Positions 23,197-34,460 of a stretch of DNA of 64,000 nt are shown here, one piece after another. Location of the stretch: positions 121,197,333 to 121,261,332 of the forward strand of contig OZ020592.1 of the NCBI GenBank assembly GCA_963971535.1, read 5' to 3'. Within the stretch, counting starts at the first letter, position 1; each line of letters opens with the position of its first letter. The translations under genes were made by a program, and so were the position numbers. Origin of the DNA: Notolepis coatsorum. Lineage: Eukaryota > Chordata > Actinopteri > Aulopiformes > Paralepididae. A model generated the notes under the pieces. The model saw nothing but the letters and a program-made list of their open reading frames with translations, was not told where the DNA came from and searched no databases.

Positions 23197-23295
23197 GTCC
23201 TGGACACTTACGCCGTCCTCGATGACGGGTCAGAGAAGACCCTTCTGCTCGCCTCCGCTGCGGCCCAGCTAGGGCTGCGGGGAAGCGAAACCCAA

Positions 23296-25938
23296 ATGAC
23301 AATTCGGACAATAAGACGAGATTTGAAGACGATAAAGGGCGAGAATGTCTCATTCTCTATCGCAGCAAGCGGCCAGCCTGAGCGACGGTACCAGATTACA
23401 GACGCTTTCACCAGCCAAGAAATAGGACTGTCGCGGTACACATACCCCGTCGCCAAGCTGATGGAGAAATATGCACATCTGCGCAAGTTACCGATCCGGC
23501 TCATAGACAATGCTATGCCGACCCTGTTGATAGGCTCCGACCATGCAGACCTCATTGTCCCGATAGACCGGGTTCATACCGGACCCCAAGGCTGTCCTGC
23601 AGCAGTCGAGACCCGTTTGGGATGGACTCTCCAAGGCCCGCTCGCCAAATCTCTCAACCGAAGTACAGCCACTAGATGTCTCCACTCCCGAGTCACAGAG
23701 GGAGAAACCGCACTCCTGCAACACGTAGAGCGGCTATGGACCTTGGAACAAATGCCCTTTAAGAACGGAAAGAAAGACATTCGCTCTAAAGATGACATTT
23801 ACGCCATTCACCTCCTCGAGACAGGGACCAAGAGAGTCCCGGTCAACGGCGTGTTGAGATACGCCACGCCACTCCTGCGGCGAGAAGGAATGCCTACTTT
23901 CCACGCCAAGACAGACGCCACAGAACGGTACCTGCTGAACACGGAGCGGCGCTTAGCCAAGAACCCCGCCCAAGAGAGTGTATACCGCGCTGAGATTGAG
24001 AAGCTCATCACAGCGGGACACGTCACAAAGATGGACATTAAAGAGGCTGACCAGACCACTGAATCGTGGTACGTGCCTCACCACAAGGTCCATCACAACG
24101 GTAAAGACCGCATAGTATTTAACTGCAGCTACCAGATCGGATCCCAAAATCTGAATAAAGAGTTACTGCCCGGTCCCACACTCGGCCCCTCCCTACTCGG
24201 CGTTCTACTCCGCTTCCGCCAGGAAAAGGTGGCCATCAGCGGGGACATTAAAGGAATGTTCCTGCAGGTGAGATTAGTAGAGGAGGACAAGCCCCTGTTA
24301 CGGTTCCTATGGAGAGAGAAGCCAGGAGATGAGCACCCAGCCATCTACCAATGGGAAGTCCTCCCCTTCGGAACGACGTGCAGCCCCTGCTGTGCTACAT
24401 TTGCACTACAGAAACATGTAGCAGAGGACCCAGCAGCGGACGAAGAGGTCCGACACAGCGTAAAGAACAGCTTCTACGTAGACAACTGTCTACAAAGCCT
24501 TTCAACCCAGGAAGAAGCCGAGGCTCTCCTGATTAAACTCCGCGCCTCATTGATCAAAGGCGGCTTTGATCTCAGGCAGTGGGCCAGCAGCGATCCGCAA
24601 GTACTGCGCAGCCTCTCCTCCGAGGACAAGGCAGCCAGCAGCGAGACCTGGATGGCTACAATCCCGGGAGAAGCCCAGGAGATGACCCTGGGATTGGTGT
24701 GGCGATTCAAAACAGATTCGCTTCACTACAGACACAAGCCCCTGACTACGGAGCAGGGAAGGCCGGCGGCGGCGCCGACCACCAGACGGAGTGTGTACAC
24801 AACACTCGCCCGACAATATGACCCGCTAGGATGTATTCTACCGTACACCACCAGGGCAAAAATGATTGTACGAGCATTGTGGGACAAGGACCAGGGCTGG
24901 GACGACCCCATTCCCGCACACCTTGCATCCACCTGGAGAGAGTGGGAGATGGAGCTCCACTCACTCCCAGGCGTTAATATGCGCCGAAGCTACTTCCCAC
25001 CCACGGTGAGGCCAGAGACATGTAAAATGGACTTACACGTCTTCAGTGACGCCTCAGAGGTCGCATACGGATCAGTAGCCTACTTGCGGGCCCAAGAAGA
25101 GGGGGGAGAGATCTACACAGCATTTGTCCTCGCCCGCTCGAGAATAGCCCCACGCAAGCAACAATCTATCCCACGTCTAGAGCTCTGCGCAGCCCTAGCC
25201 GGAGCGCACCTAGCCACGCTCATCCAACGTGAGCTCACCATACCGGTGTCTAGAACAATCCTGTGGTCAGACTCCACGACAGTACTCGCCTGGATCAAAT
25301 CGGACTCATGCAAGTACGAAGTCTTCGTGGGAGTCAGAGTCACCGAGATTCAAGACTTAACCGAAGAGTTAACCGGAGAAACAGAGTGGCGCTACGTTGA
25401 TACAAAACAGAACCCAGCTGACGTCATCACCCGGGGAATGCCCCTAGATGACCTCACCCGTCGCAATGTCTACAGTGACGGCCCAGCATTCCTAAAGCTC
25501 CCGGAAGGAGAGTGGCCCACGCCTATCCCGAGGGAAGCAAGTCAAGAGGAGGCTGAGAATAAGAAACCTATGTTCTGTGGATTGAGCACTGTTATCTCCG
25601 CAGACCCCAACATAGATGATTGCACTACCATAGAGAGTGCACAACAAAGGACATTCCTACTGCACTACCTACCGTCTCTACAGACCCGCCAGAAGTGGGT
25701 AAAGGAGAGAGACAATTTGACAGAAGGAACAGTCGTCATGATTATTGATCAATCACTGCCCAGAGCTATGTGGCCGGCCGGCCGCGTAAGCAAAGTGATC
25801 ACCGGTGCCGACGGCAAGGTCCGAGCAGCTGAAGTGCTTGTCCAGGGTCGCACTTACACCCGTCCCGTGGCGAGGCTCATAGAACTGCCCCGACTCCCAG
25901 ACACAATCGATGATGACCATGACCCTATAACCCTATGA
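23296..25938 (+). pseudogene. pol-like region of the BEL/Pao element
   Basis: The open region carries BEL/Pao-type RT motifs (for example SGDIKGMFLQV, LPFGTTCSPC and FYVDNCLQS), an RNase H region (LHVFSDASEVAYGSVAY and later LWSDSTTVLAW), and a C-terminal segment of the type found after the integrase in this family. As read, pol is incomplete, so the copy is not expected to be autonomous. Confidence 0.88.
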
Positions 25939-26046
25939 CTTTGTGAAGTTGACTGACCCCTACAGCAAACCCTTATGTGTAAATAGACAACGCGATTAAT
26001 CTGTCTCTGCTTAACTGATTAGGTCTGGGACCAATCAGGGGGTGGC

Positions 26047-27475
26047 TGTTGTGAAGGGCCAGATTAAACCGAATATATATATTTATTTATATATATATAT
26101 TTAATTGTATTTGTATATTCTCTAATATTCCCTGATATCCCTTGTATATTCCTTGTACAATATGCATTGAATATCCATTCTAGCCTACTGAACATCCCAT
26201 AATAGTCTCCATTCTACTATTGGTCGAGACCTTGGTGCCAGGCTGCCATACCCCCCAGACCCAGTTCAAACGTACCGCTCAACATGTACGAACAAGTCCT
26301 AGTTCCGCGTAGGAATCTGGCTACCGCACCACTAATGGTACTATTTGTTCATAGTGCGTATATATACTGCGCTACTAAAGTAGGACTTCTTTATAGTCCA
26401 GTTTCTTACCCTCCAATAGAGTGACAGACGTAAAGCCTCCCCGCGACGCCACGTGTGGGAGTAAGGCCAAGTTCGGCCTACCATCGGTATTGAGACATCG
26501 TGTATATTAATATTTGAATAGTCATATTTGGCACTATATCGTCGAGTTGGACGTAGTCTATTAAGCTAATAATAGTCTATTCATATGTAGTGCTTCGTGC
26601 GGTGAGAATACTATCGTAGTCAGCACCCCCATCGTTTCGGGTAGAACTGGCTGCTTATCCAGGGTGGCCAACCCCATGTGAGGCTGCACCCGAGGAGCCC
26701 CAGAGCCGACGAGCGAGTGGACCTGCATACCGGATTATTCTACCGACGACAGCCCGCCTTCCCAGGCACGGATTATGCTTTGTATACAGTGATTATTCTA
26801 TGGATAAAGACCAACACTGCCGTGTGTTGGAAACCCCCCCCCCGGAGAGGACGACAGGTGAGGAGACGCTCTACACGACGAGGTCGCTTCACGTCTCTCC
26901 ATCGTGGACCGGAGGAAGCCGGCCCACAGAGAGTCCAACTGCTTTCATCTGTGGATCGAGGATCGCTGAGGCACCGAGCCGCACAACCGTGGGTTCTCCC
27001 AGGATACCCTCGGCCAGACGGATACAGCCAGACTCTACCCCCCCCCCCCCCTTCTCCAGTTGTCTTACAAGCGACCGGAATTCCCCCCTAGTGTATCCAG
27101 TTCTATAATCATTAAAGTATCATTGCTATTATTCCTTAAATATTCCAGGTTGTATATTTACCGCCTGCGCCACCAGAGATTGGACGTTCTCTATTGATAT
27201 ACCAACGAATACTCATTTGCCATAAAAGTGCATCCTATTTCAAATCATAAATGTAATTAAGTGATTGCTCTACATACCTTTTGCTATGTATTAATTATTA
27301 TTAAACGCAGACTTTCGACTTGGTACATTTGTGTTGGATCGTTTCATCTACGTGGGAGTGTTTACCATAATTATTTATGCCTAGTACTGGGTGGCCAGAG
27401 TCTAAAGTACAAGAGGTAGTGGTAGTAAGTATCATATCTAACAATACAGTCAGGGAATTGTACCCCTCAGTTACA
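26047..27475 (+). repeat. 3' LTR of the BEL/Pao element
   Basis: Near-identical to the 5' LTR. A purine-rich stretch (AGGGGGTGG) just before it is the likely polypurine tract. Confidence 0.95.
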
Positions 27476-27480
27476 CCTAC

Positions 27481-28279
27481 GTTCAGTCTCCAAACTGTAT
27501 TTCTCCGTCTACTTTTAAGATTCACTGTCAGATATATTGCGCTATGGTCCGATATGTCCGTTACCCCTATCCTGCAGTCTTCTACCCTGTATCTGTCCCC
27601 TGTTGTCATGAGAAAATAGTCTATCCTTGAATATGTTGTGTGTGGATGTGAATAATGTGTGTATTCTCTGTCTAGTGTGTGCATTTCTCTCCATATATCC
27701 ATGATTCCTAATTCTGTCATTTGTATATTCATATATTTGCTAATGTTTGCTCCTCCATTTCTTTGTGCTTGTCGTGTCTATGTCATAGTTCAGTACTACA
27801 TTAAAATCACCTGTACAGATTAGGACCCCTTCCCCTTCCATCGCTATGATATCAAAGATTATTTCAAATAGATATTTCTCACTGTCTGGTGGAGCATACA
27901 CATTCACTAGTGTTACCATTTGACCTTCCATTTTCCCCTTGACCATTACATACCTCCCCTCTTTATCCCTTATTTCCCTGATCATTTCAAACTTCACTGT
28001 GTTCTTAATTAGTATAGCTACTCCTCTTCTAAGGTTCTGTTTAAAAGAACTATAAAACAAATTCTCATACCCAAATCTCTTCAGTTTTTCATGTTCTTGT
28101 GATATTAGATGTGTTTCTTGTAAGAAGATAACCTGCGCCTCTTCTTTCTTAAGTTTCGTCATCACCTTACTCCTTTTGATCGGACTATTCATACCATTAA
28201 CATTCAACAACATAATTTTGATACCCTTAACTTGTGTCATATTTCTTTTCCACTTGTTCTCCCGTTCTACCCATGTCAC
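27481..28279 (-). pseudogene. L1-b ORF2 endonuclease domain
   Basis: Two minus-strand frames (28279-27740 and 27732-27481) together cover an AP-type endonuclease. The first has IMLLNVNGMNSPIKRSKV, VIFLQETHLI, VTLVNVYAPPDSEK and CTGDFNVVLNYDID. The second has YSRIDYFLMTT and the terminal DISDHSAIYLTVNLKSRR. These are the catalytic Asn, Glu, Asp-Asn-type and Asp-His blocks in order. One frame change separates them around 27735. The domain nicks target DNA in functional L1s. The reading stops at the CCTAC target duplication of the BEL/Pao element. Confidence 0.9.
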
Positions 28280-29047
28280 ATAAAATTATATTTGTGGTTG
28301 TAGCCATTGCTATCCCTGTCTGATTTACATACATATAACCATAATAAACAATAACATCAACATTAACATTTGCTACTTCCATGGTAGTAGAGGATCTCAG
28401 TCGTATCCCTCTTTCCCCCGCTGGCGGGTGGGGAATAGTGGCTCTCCTAGTGAGAGGGCTCCCCCTAGTGGCTAAAAGATGTGCACTATACATGTCCAAC
28501 TTGTTCTGTGTGCGACCTCCGAGCTCCCGGTCAAAGCTCTGCATTAGTCACTTTCATGTTCCCGTCTATTTGTATTATGTGTCACGTGTAATCCTGTGGT
28601 TCTTTCATGTCCGTCCAACATGTGTTTTTTCCCAACATATCTCTTGAATCTCCATGTCCTTTTTTATAACTTTTGGTATAATTATCTCGTATGTACTTTA
28701 CCATCTTCTCATTGCATAAGTAATTTTCATGTTTACATTTACTTGTATTGTGTGTGTCTCATGTATACCAGTCCAATGTGTATTTCTTGAATTTCCTTGT
28801 CTTTTTTTTTAATTATTATTATTTTTTTATATAACATTTGTTGCAATTATCTCCTATGTATTATACCATCCTATCTTATTCTCGTGTTCATATTCCCTCG
28901 TAGTGTGTCACGTGTATTTCTGTTTTTTTTTCATATCTGTCCAACGTTTATATTGGTAAGTCTTTCATATTGATATCTCGTCTCCTCTCTGCTCCCCTTC
29001 CCCGTGTCTTTTCTTCGTTCTTCTCAGTTGATCCGCTTTGAATCATT
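28280..29047 (-). other. L1-b inter-ORF region, no coding signal
   Basis: T-rich on the plus strand and A-rich on the minus strand. No domain is recognisable. It lies between the ORF1 remnants and ORF2 of L1-b. Confidence 0.6.
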
Positions 29048-29900
29048 TCAGATCCCCGTCCCCTTCCCGTCCTCCTCTGCTCGTCCTCGTCCCTCGACCC
29101 TGGTCCATCTGCGCGCCTTCTCCAACCTCTGCATCAGCGTCGGTCTCTCTCCTTCTCCTCCCGGCACCCTCCATCCTCTCCGGTTTATGTCCCTCGTCGC
29201 TTCCCGCACGTCGTTGTACACCTTGATGCCTTCTTTCCAATGGACCTTCAGCGTGGTCATTGGTGATTGAAATCTGATTCCTTTCTCTTTCAAAGCCTTT
29301 TTTATTTCAACATAGCTCCGACGTTTTACAGCCACCTCTGTTGAATAGTCATGGTCGAAGGTTATCCTCTATCCCTCCACCTCCATCTTCGTCTGCCAGG
29401 CTGCTCTGAGAATGTTTTCTTTGACTTCGAATTTCAAGAAATTAACTATAACTGCTCTCGGTGGTCTGTTTATCTGTGGCTTCAGTGCCTGGGCCCTGTG
29501 CGCCATTTTAATCTCTATCTTGGCGAGGTCTGACATTTCTAATTCTTTTCGAATTAGGTTGTCTACATATTTGGTCATCGAGTCTCCTTCTATCCCTTCT
29601 CAGTCCCCATATTCGAATATTATTTCTCCTTGACCTCCCCTCCAAGTCCGTTAGCTTCTCTCTCATCATGTTTTGTTGTTCGAGCGTCGCCATTAGAATT
29701 CCTTGTATTTCTGTATTCCATTCCTCCATTTCAGCCGTCCTTTCTTCTAACATCCTTATGTCTTTCTCTTGTTTCTGTCATTTTTCATCAATTGTCTCGA
29801 GTCTCTTATTTATTTCTTCTTTGAGCTCGTCCTGACCCTTCTTTAATTCTTCTCCGAGTCTGTCGATATTGTTCTCAATATTGTTTTAGATATTTTAACT
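29048..29900 (-). pseudogene. L1-b ORF1 remnants
   Basis: Minus-strand frames give, in order, a coiled-coil end followed by the RRM-entry motif RSRRNNIRIWGLRRD (29753-29508). Next come MAHRAQALKPQINRPPRAVI and VNFLKFEVKENILRAAWQ (29578-29369), then YVEIKKALKEKGIRFQSP with VHWKEGIKVYNDVREATRDI (29335-29048). This is the RRM plus C-terminal domain of an L1-type ORF1 protein. At least two frame changes break it. The upstream start is eroded near 29900-29950. Confidence 0.85.
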
Positions 29901-29955
29901 TCCTTTTTCGATGTTCTTTGACCGGGAGCTCTTTTCAATGGCCGCCTACCCGAAC

Positions 29956-30905
29956 ATCTCGGAAGTCAGATATATTTATTCTTACTGTATATATATATCT
30001 ATCCACGTACATCTGTACATACCTGCACATAATACTTTTACATACTATATCTGTACATACATCTGATTAGCACTACACTCAATAGTACACATTTATATAT
30101 AGTTAGAGCCATATGAAATCCGTTTTATTTTTTTCCAAATTCCATTAAATTTTTTTCCAAATTCCGTTTTTTCCGTTTTAATATTTCAGAATTCTGTATT
30201 TTGCTTTGTACGCTCATTTTACCATCAGAAATAGTGTCTAATAAGTGGGAATGAATAAATGTCCACAATTTAATAAGATATAACAGTCCATTTAATAGGG
30301 CTGTCTTAAATACTTCGAAGCTTCGAAGCTTCGTTCGATGGGCATGGGATTCGAATATGAAAATAAAATGTGATTATTAAAAAATATAAATGATATATAT
30401 ATTTTTTTGCAAAATCAACTCTGCCTCTCTTTGTTAATTACAACAAGCAATGCTGTTTGTTATTTAAGATGAGGTCGGACTCGGCACTGACAGATTTGTG
30501 TTCATTGTGCTGCTTTTATAAAGCCTCAAATGACGGCTTACAATATTTCATGAAAGCAAAGTGTTTTGTTTGTCTAAGATTTAAAAAGGTTTAAACTTTA
30601 CAGCACTGACAAAGTTGAACAAAGTGCTGTATAAGTCCCACAACATTTATAATTTTTTTTTTTTTTTTTTTATTATTTACAGTTGATTCCATTTTTATTG
30701 CTCAATTCCGCGATTCCGTCCGCGATTCCGTGATCGCGGATTTCATATGGCTCTATATATAGTATACCCAGTTTAATCACCTGTACATTATATTACTATT
30801 GTACTTTACTGTTATGTTTGCACTCTGGTTGGATGCCAAACTTATTTTCATGTACTGTACTTGTGCTGCATAATGATGACAATACATTTGAATCTAATCT
30901 AATCA
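29956..30905 (+). mobile_element. LINE 3' tail (TCTAA repeats), split by a hAT element
   Basis: The flanks of the hAT element at 30104-30755 join into a sequence with ATGTTTGCACTCTGGTTGGA and a terminal ATTTGAATCTAATCTAATC, the pentanucleotide-repeat 3' end seen in several fish LINEs. There is no coding part, so it is strongly 5' truncated. Confidence 0.65.
30104..30755. mobile_element. hAT-like MITE, TSD TATATAGT
   Basis: The terminal inverted repeat TAGAGCCATATGAAATCCG is present at both ends. It is flanked by perfect 8-bp repeats TATATAGT (30096-30103 and 30756-30763). An inner segment at about 30295 beginning TAGGGCTGTCTTAAATACTT, with CTTCGAAGCTTCGAAGCTTC, looks like the left end of another element nested inside, but its right end is not clear. 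Confidence 0.92.
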
Positions 30906-31245
30906 TATCTCAGTCCTTGCCCCACAATGGTGGAATGAACTACCCACCCCAGTTAAGACAGCCGAAACACATCCAATCTTTCGCCGTCGACTAAAGACGC
31001 ACTTCTTCAACCATTATCTGAATAAAAAAAAATTATAATAAAAAAAATCTAACCCTAACTAACCGTACTGTCATGCACTTGTCCTAATAAACTAACCTAC
31101 ACTGTAGCACTCAACACTTTGATGAACATTGTTGCTCAGCTGATAGAGTTGTGCCCTTCCTGATGGCTTGTCGTACAGAACATGTAAGTCGCTTTGGATA
31201 AAAGCGTCAGCTAAATGACTAAATGTAAATGTAATGTAAATCTTT
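30906..31245 (+). mobile_element. L2-like LINE 3' end
   Basis: It begins with an eroded coding end (a WNELPTPVK-like then RRRLKTHFFNHYL-like reading) and ends with AGTCGCTTTGGATAAAAGCG and CTAAATGACTAAATGTAAAT, a very common 3' tail of fish LINEs and their SINEs. An A-rich insertion lies near 31023-31050. Confidence 0.75.
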
Positions 31246-31660
31246 TAAGTCCACATAGTCTACTACTTCCTGTTTTTATATAACTTGGGATACCACTCGT
31301 GTTGCTAAGGCAACAAAATGTAACGCTGAAATAAAGCACCATATAGATAACATTATATACTATATATTACAAGGTCGAGACGGACCCTCGTTTTTCCCCT
31401 ACCTGGCGTAGGCGGAGCTTACAGCATCCAGGAAGTCTTGGCTGAGGGCTGCCCTATTACAGGTCAAAGGCCTCTGTAACAATGCACCAATGAGAGGGGC
31501 TGCTTCGGAACATGTGACGAGGGGGACACAGGCTACGGAAGCAGCCAGAACACTGTCGCATGAACACCTGTGGAGAGTCAATCACATTAGAAGAGGATCA
31601 GAAGATTTTATTGTCAATGTACACAAGGCAATTGAAATTTGTCTTTGTTTTTTCTCGCAT
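31246..31660. other. Unassigned sequence; LINE-tail-like stretch at right end
   Basis: No gene is supported. At 31600-31660 the reverse complement contains TGACAATAAAAT preceded by CAATTGCCTTGTGTACAT, resembling a minus-strand LINE 3' end. Confidence 0.5.
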
Positions 31661-32126
31661 ATCCCTCCTAGTTACACACACACAGTCCTCATAACCCTCC
31701 TAGTTACACACAGTCCTCATATCCCTCCTAGTTACACACAGTCCTCATATCCCTCCTAGTTGCACACAGTCCTCATATCCCTCCTAGTTACACACAGTCC
31801 TCATATCCCTCCTAGTTACACACAGTCCTCATATCCCTCCTAGTTACACAGTCCTCATATCCCTCCTAGTTACACACAGTCCTCATATCCCTCCTAGTTA
31901 CACACAGTCCTCATATCCCTCCTAGTTACACAGTCCTCATATCCCTCCTACTTACACACACACAGTCCTCATATCCCTCCTAGTTACACACAGTCCTCAT
32001 ATCCCTCCTAGTTACACACAGTCCTCATATCCCTCCTAGTTACACACAGTCCTCATATTCCTCCTAGTTACACACAGTCATCATATCCCTCCTAGTTACA
32101 CACAGTTCTCATATCCCTCCTAGTTA
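31661..32126. repeat. Minisatellite, unit about 28-30 bp
   Basis: The unit TCCTCATATCCCTCCTAGTT plus ACACACAG is repeated about 16 times with small length variation in the CA part. Confidence 0.95.
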
Positions 32127-32154
32127 CACACACACACACACACACACAACACAC

Positions 32155-32216
<62 letters not shown>
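32127..32216. repeat. (CA)n microsatellite
   Basis: CA dinucleotides continue from the ACACAC part of the adjacent minisatellite unit, which may have seeded it. Confidence 0.95.
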
Positions 32217-32220
<4 letters not shown>

Positions 32221-32269
32221 CCTGTAACATCAGGAAGTTACACACAGTCCCCCACACCTATGCATTTCA

Positions 32270-32440
32270 CCTGCAGTGCAGCGCCCCTAGACCAGTTTTG
32301 GAGTTCAGTGCCTTGCTCAAGGGCACTTAGGCAGGATGGTAGGCACTGTACATGTAATAGCAGCCACCAGCTCACAGGCAATGGCAGGGAACGAACCAGC
32401 GACCTTTCGGTTACCGGCCGGCCTCTTTACCTCTCATGAG
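32270..32440 (-). mobile_element. SINE/tRNA-like remnant
   Basis: The minus strand has a B-box-like GGTCGCTGGTTCGTTCCC. Further along is the GTGCCCTTGAGCAAGGCAC motif, frequent in fish interspersed repeats. The ends are not defined. Confidence 0.6.
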
Positions 32441-32482
32441 TTCTGCACCTCATAGTACAGTATGTTGCAGGAGGACGTGATG

Positions 32483-32660
32483 TGTGTCACTTCCTGTGTG
32501 TGACTAGACCCTGTGTCACTTCCTGTGTGGGTCTAGACCCTGTGTCACTTCCTGTGTGGGTCTAGACCCTGTGTCACTTCCTGTGTGTGTCTAGACCCTG
32601 TGTCACTTCCTGTGTGTGTCTAGACCCTGTGTCACTTCCTGTGTGTGTCTAGACCCTGTA
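32483..32660. repeat. Minisatellite, unit about 29 bp
   Basis: The unit GTGTCACTTCCTGTGTGTGT plus CTAGACCCT is repeated about six times. Confidence 0.95.
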
Positions 32661-32678
32661 TCTCTGATGTGTCTAGAC

Positions 32679-33989
32679 CAGTGGTTCTCAAACTATGGGT
32701 TGCAACCCAAATTGGGGTCACGGGTAGGTGACAGTGGGGTAGAGCATTGGCAAGTAAAAGAATATATATAAAAAATTAAGAAAATACGTTTTTTTTAATG
32801 TTCTGACAACATATTCTGGCTAAATATGCCTCGTTTTATAAATGTGTATTGATAACATAGTGCTGTAATTAAAATTTCGAAATAAATATGCATGATCGAG
32901 TTCAACAACGTGTGCTTTTATTTTGATATTCCTTAATTCCACTTTGAAATTACGCGATACATTAACACATTCTGCGCCATGCAGTATGCCCATCTTATAC
33001 CACTCTCTGCCAGTGCTGTAACCCTATGGAGTGGCTCACCATCTTTGCAGGGCTATAACTTTTTAAATATTATAGCTATATCGACATTACTATGGCCCAT
33101 TCAACATCGGGTATCTATCGTTCCGGATGTGGGAACGTTATATTTTTCCATTCATACATTGTCGTGTTAGTACCGTCGAGAATATAAGTAAGTTTTTAGA
33201 CTGTATAGCAGTAATTCCTAGAACGCGCGTTATAGGCCCTGACGCGTATTACACATAATCGATTGGCGTTTCGTCCCTATACATGCTATCTTAACAAATC
33301 CAAATGCATATGATCGCTATACATTATGCTCCATCATGCGTGAAGGAAAGGGGGGGGGGGGGTCATTTATGATTCCTTGATTGTCACTAACGGCTTTCTT
33401 TAGTAAGACACCATACGTTGATCAGATAGATTGCAATGAAATAAATGGACAATCGAGCTGGAAATAACGTTACTGTAGATTCCTCTTACCTGTGGCCGAT
33501 GCGTCTGGAGAAAAAAAATTCCAATTATTTCACGTCGATCTGCTAGATCCATTTTCCGTTTGTATGACGCAATAAACGCCGAAAGCATATTGATTCTTGC
33601 GTCTCGAAAGCGATCCAATGCACTCGAGGTGTGTATATTGATCCACGTTACAAGATATCTCTGCCGGAGCTTTTTCCCCGATGCACCGAGCGCCACTTCC
33701 GGTTTATAGTAGAGTGTAACTCGCCCGAAATCCAACCAGGTGGCGGTATTGAGGCGTTGCAATATCAGACAGGGTCCAGCTGGCTCCCGGGGCCTTCCTG
33801 GATGAATTATGAATGCCAATAGCGAATAAAGGAAATAACGATCATAAAAACGAGTTTCCTCGTTGTTGGCGCTATTCGATTGGCAGGCAATAACGAGATA
33901 ACTCGTTTTTGGCGCAAGATGTGTTAAGTGTGGGGTCCCCAAAAAAAATCCTAAATAAAATGGGGTATAAAAAAGTTTGAGAACCCCTG
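32679..33989. mobile_element. hAT-like MITE carrying a TTAA element
   Basis: It begins CAGTGGTTCTCAAACT and ends AGTTTGAGAACCCCTG. The left flank GTCTAGAC and the flank beyond the adjoining SINE (GTCTCTAGAC) fit an 8-bp target duplication with a 2-bp slip. Without the nested TTAA element it is about 350 bp. Confidence 0.85.
32966..33923. mobile_element. TTAA element (958 bp), same family as 39788-40746
   Basis: TTAA lies at both ends (32962-32965 and 33924-33927). The termini CACATTCTGCGCC and GGCGCAAGATGTG are imperfect inverted repeats. The interior shares GCAGGGCTATAACTTTTTAA and ATTACTATGGCCCATTCAAC with the element at 39788-40746. It is non-coding; a 201-codon frame on the minus strand spans its end and is not a gene. 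Confidence 0.9.
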
Positions 33990-33990
33990 G

Positions 33991-34460
33991 GCGGCCGGGC
34001 AGCACAGCGGACTAAGCGTCTGTCTACCACTGCAGAGACACTGGTATCGAATCCGGCTGTCAGCGTTGCCTCCGGCTTGGCCGGTCGTCATACTGGCTCA
34101 ATTGGCAGAGTCAGCGGGAGGGAAGCCGGTGGGTGGTAATCTGGTCGTTGTAAACAACGACTCCTACAGGTCGGTCAGGGCGCCTGCACAGCAAGGGAGG
34201 GAGATGGTGAGGGTAGTGTGACCTCCCACGCGTTACACTTCACCAATGAGAGTCCTCGCTGCCAGGTGAAAAGAGGCTGCTGGCTGTCTCCTATGTATCG
34301 GAGGAAGCATGTGATAGACTTCAGGGTTCCCTTGTACCGACCAGTGGGGGGCACATACGCGCAACGACCAGGAAGGGGAGGGGGGAATTGGCATAACGAC
34401 TAAATTGGGATGGGAGAAAAATACAGAAAATAGGAGGAGAAAAAGTGGATAAAAAAAAAT
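33991..34460 (+). mobile_element. tRNA-derived SINE (about 470 bp), TSD AACCCCTGG
   Basis: The head GGCAGCACAGCGGACTAAGC is A-box-like and GGTATCGAATCC is B-box-like. A body with ACCGGTGGGTGGTAAT-like sequence and an A-rich tail follow. It is flanked by AACCCCTGG at 33982-33990 and 34461-34469. The left copy of the duplication is also the terminus of the hAT element. The same family lies on the opposite strand at 51817-52239. Confidence 0.9.

Larger units (their letters stand above)
18027..27475 (+). mobile_element. BEL/Pao LTR retrotransposon, young but broken
   Basis: Two LTRs of about 1.43 kb (18027-19453 and 26047-27475) bound a gag-like and a pol-like region. They are flanked by a 5-bp target duplication CCTAC (18022-18026 and 27476-27480). 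The primer-binding site fits tRNA-Tyr. The LTRs differ by about three substitutions and the length of one C run, so the insertion is very recent. The element is broken, with about two interruptions, one of them a DNA-element insertion at 21728-23196. It sits in the coding region of L1-b. The family call rests on the pol-like motifs and the 5-bp duplication. Confidence 0.92.
9613..29955 (-). mobile_element. L1-b: old L1/Tx1-type LINE split by nested insertions
   Basis: Minus-strand pieces of one L1-type element appear in the correct order from high to low coordinates: ORF1 remnants (about 29900-29048), inter-ORF sequence, endonuclease (28279-27481), linker (18026-17838), RT (16890-15839), and C-terminal zinc knuckle plus 3' end (10575-9613). 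The BEL/Pao element falls exactly between endonuclease and linker, the TTAA element between linker and RT region, and L1-a between RT and C-terminus. The central RT palm and thumb segment is missing. Many frame changes show that this is the oldest layer here. Confidence 0.88.

Noticed and set aside
23006-23272. Small frames next to the pol-like region
   Set aside because: They lie mostly in the inserted DNA element and cross its end; no coding support.
33400-34005. 201-codon minus-strand frame
   Set aside because: It spans a TTAA element and the end of a hAT element and has no recognisable domain.
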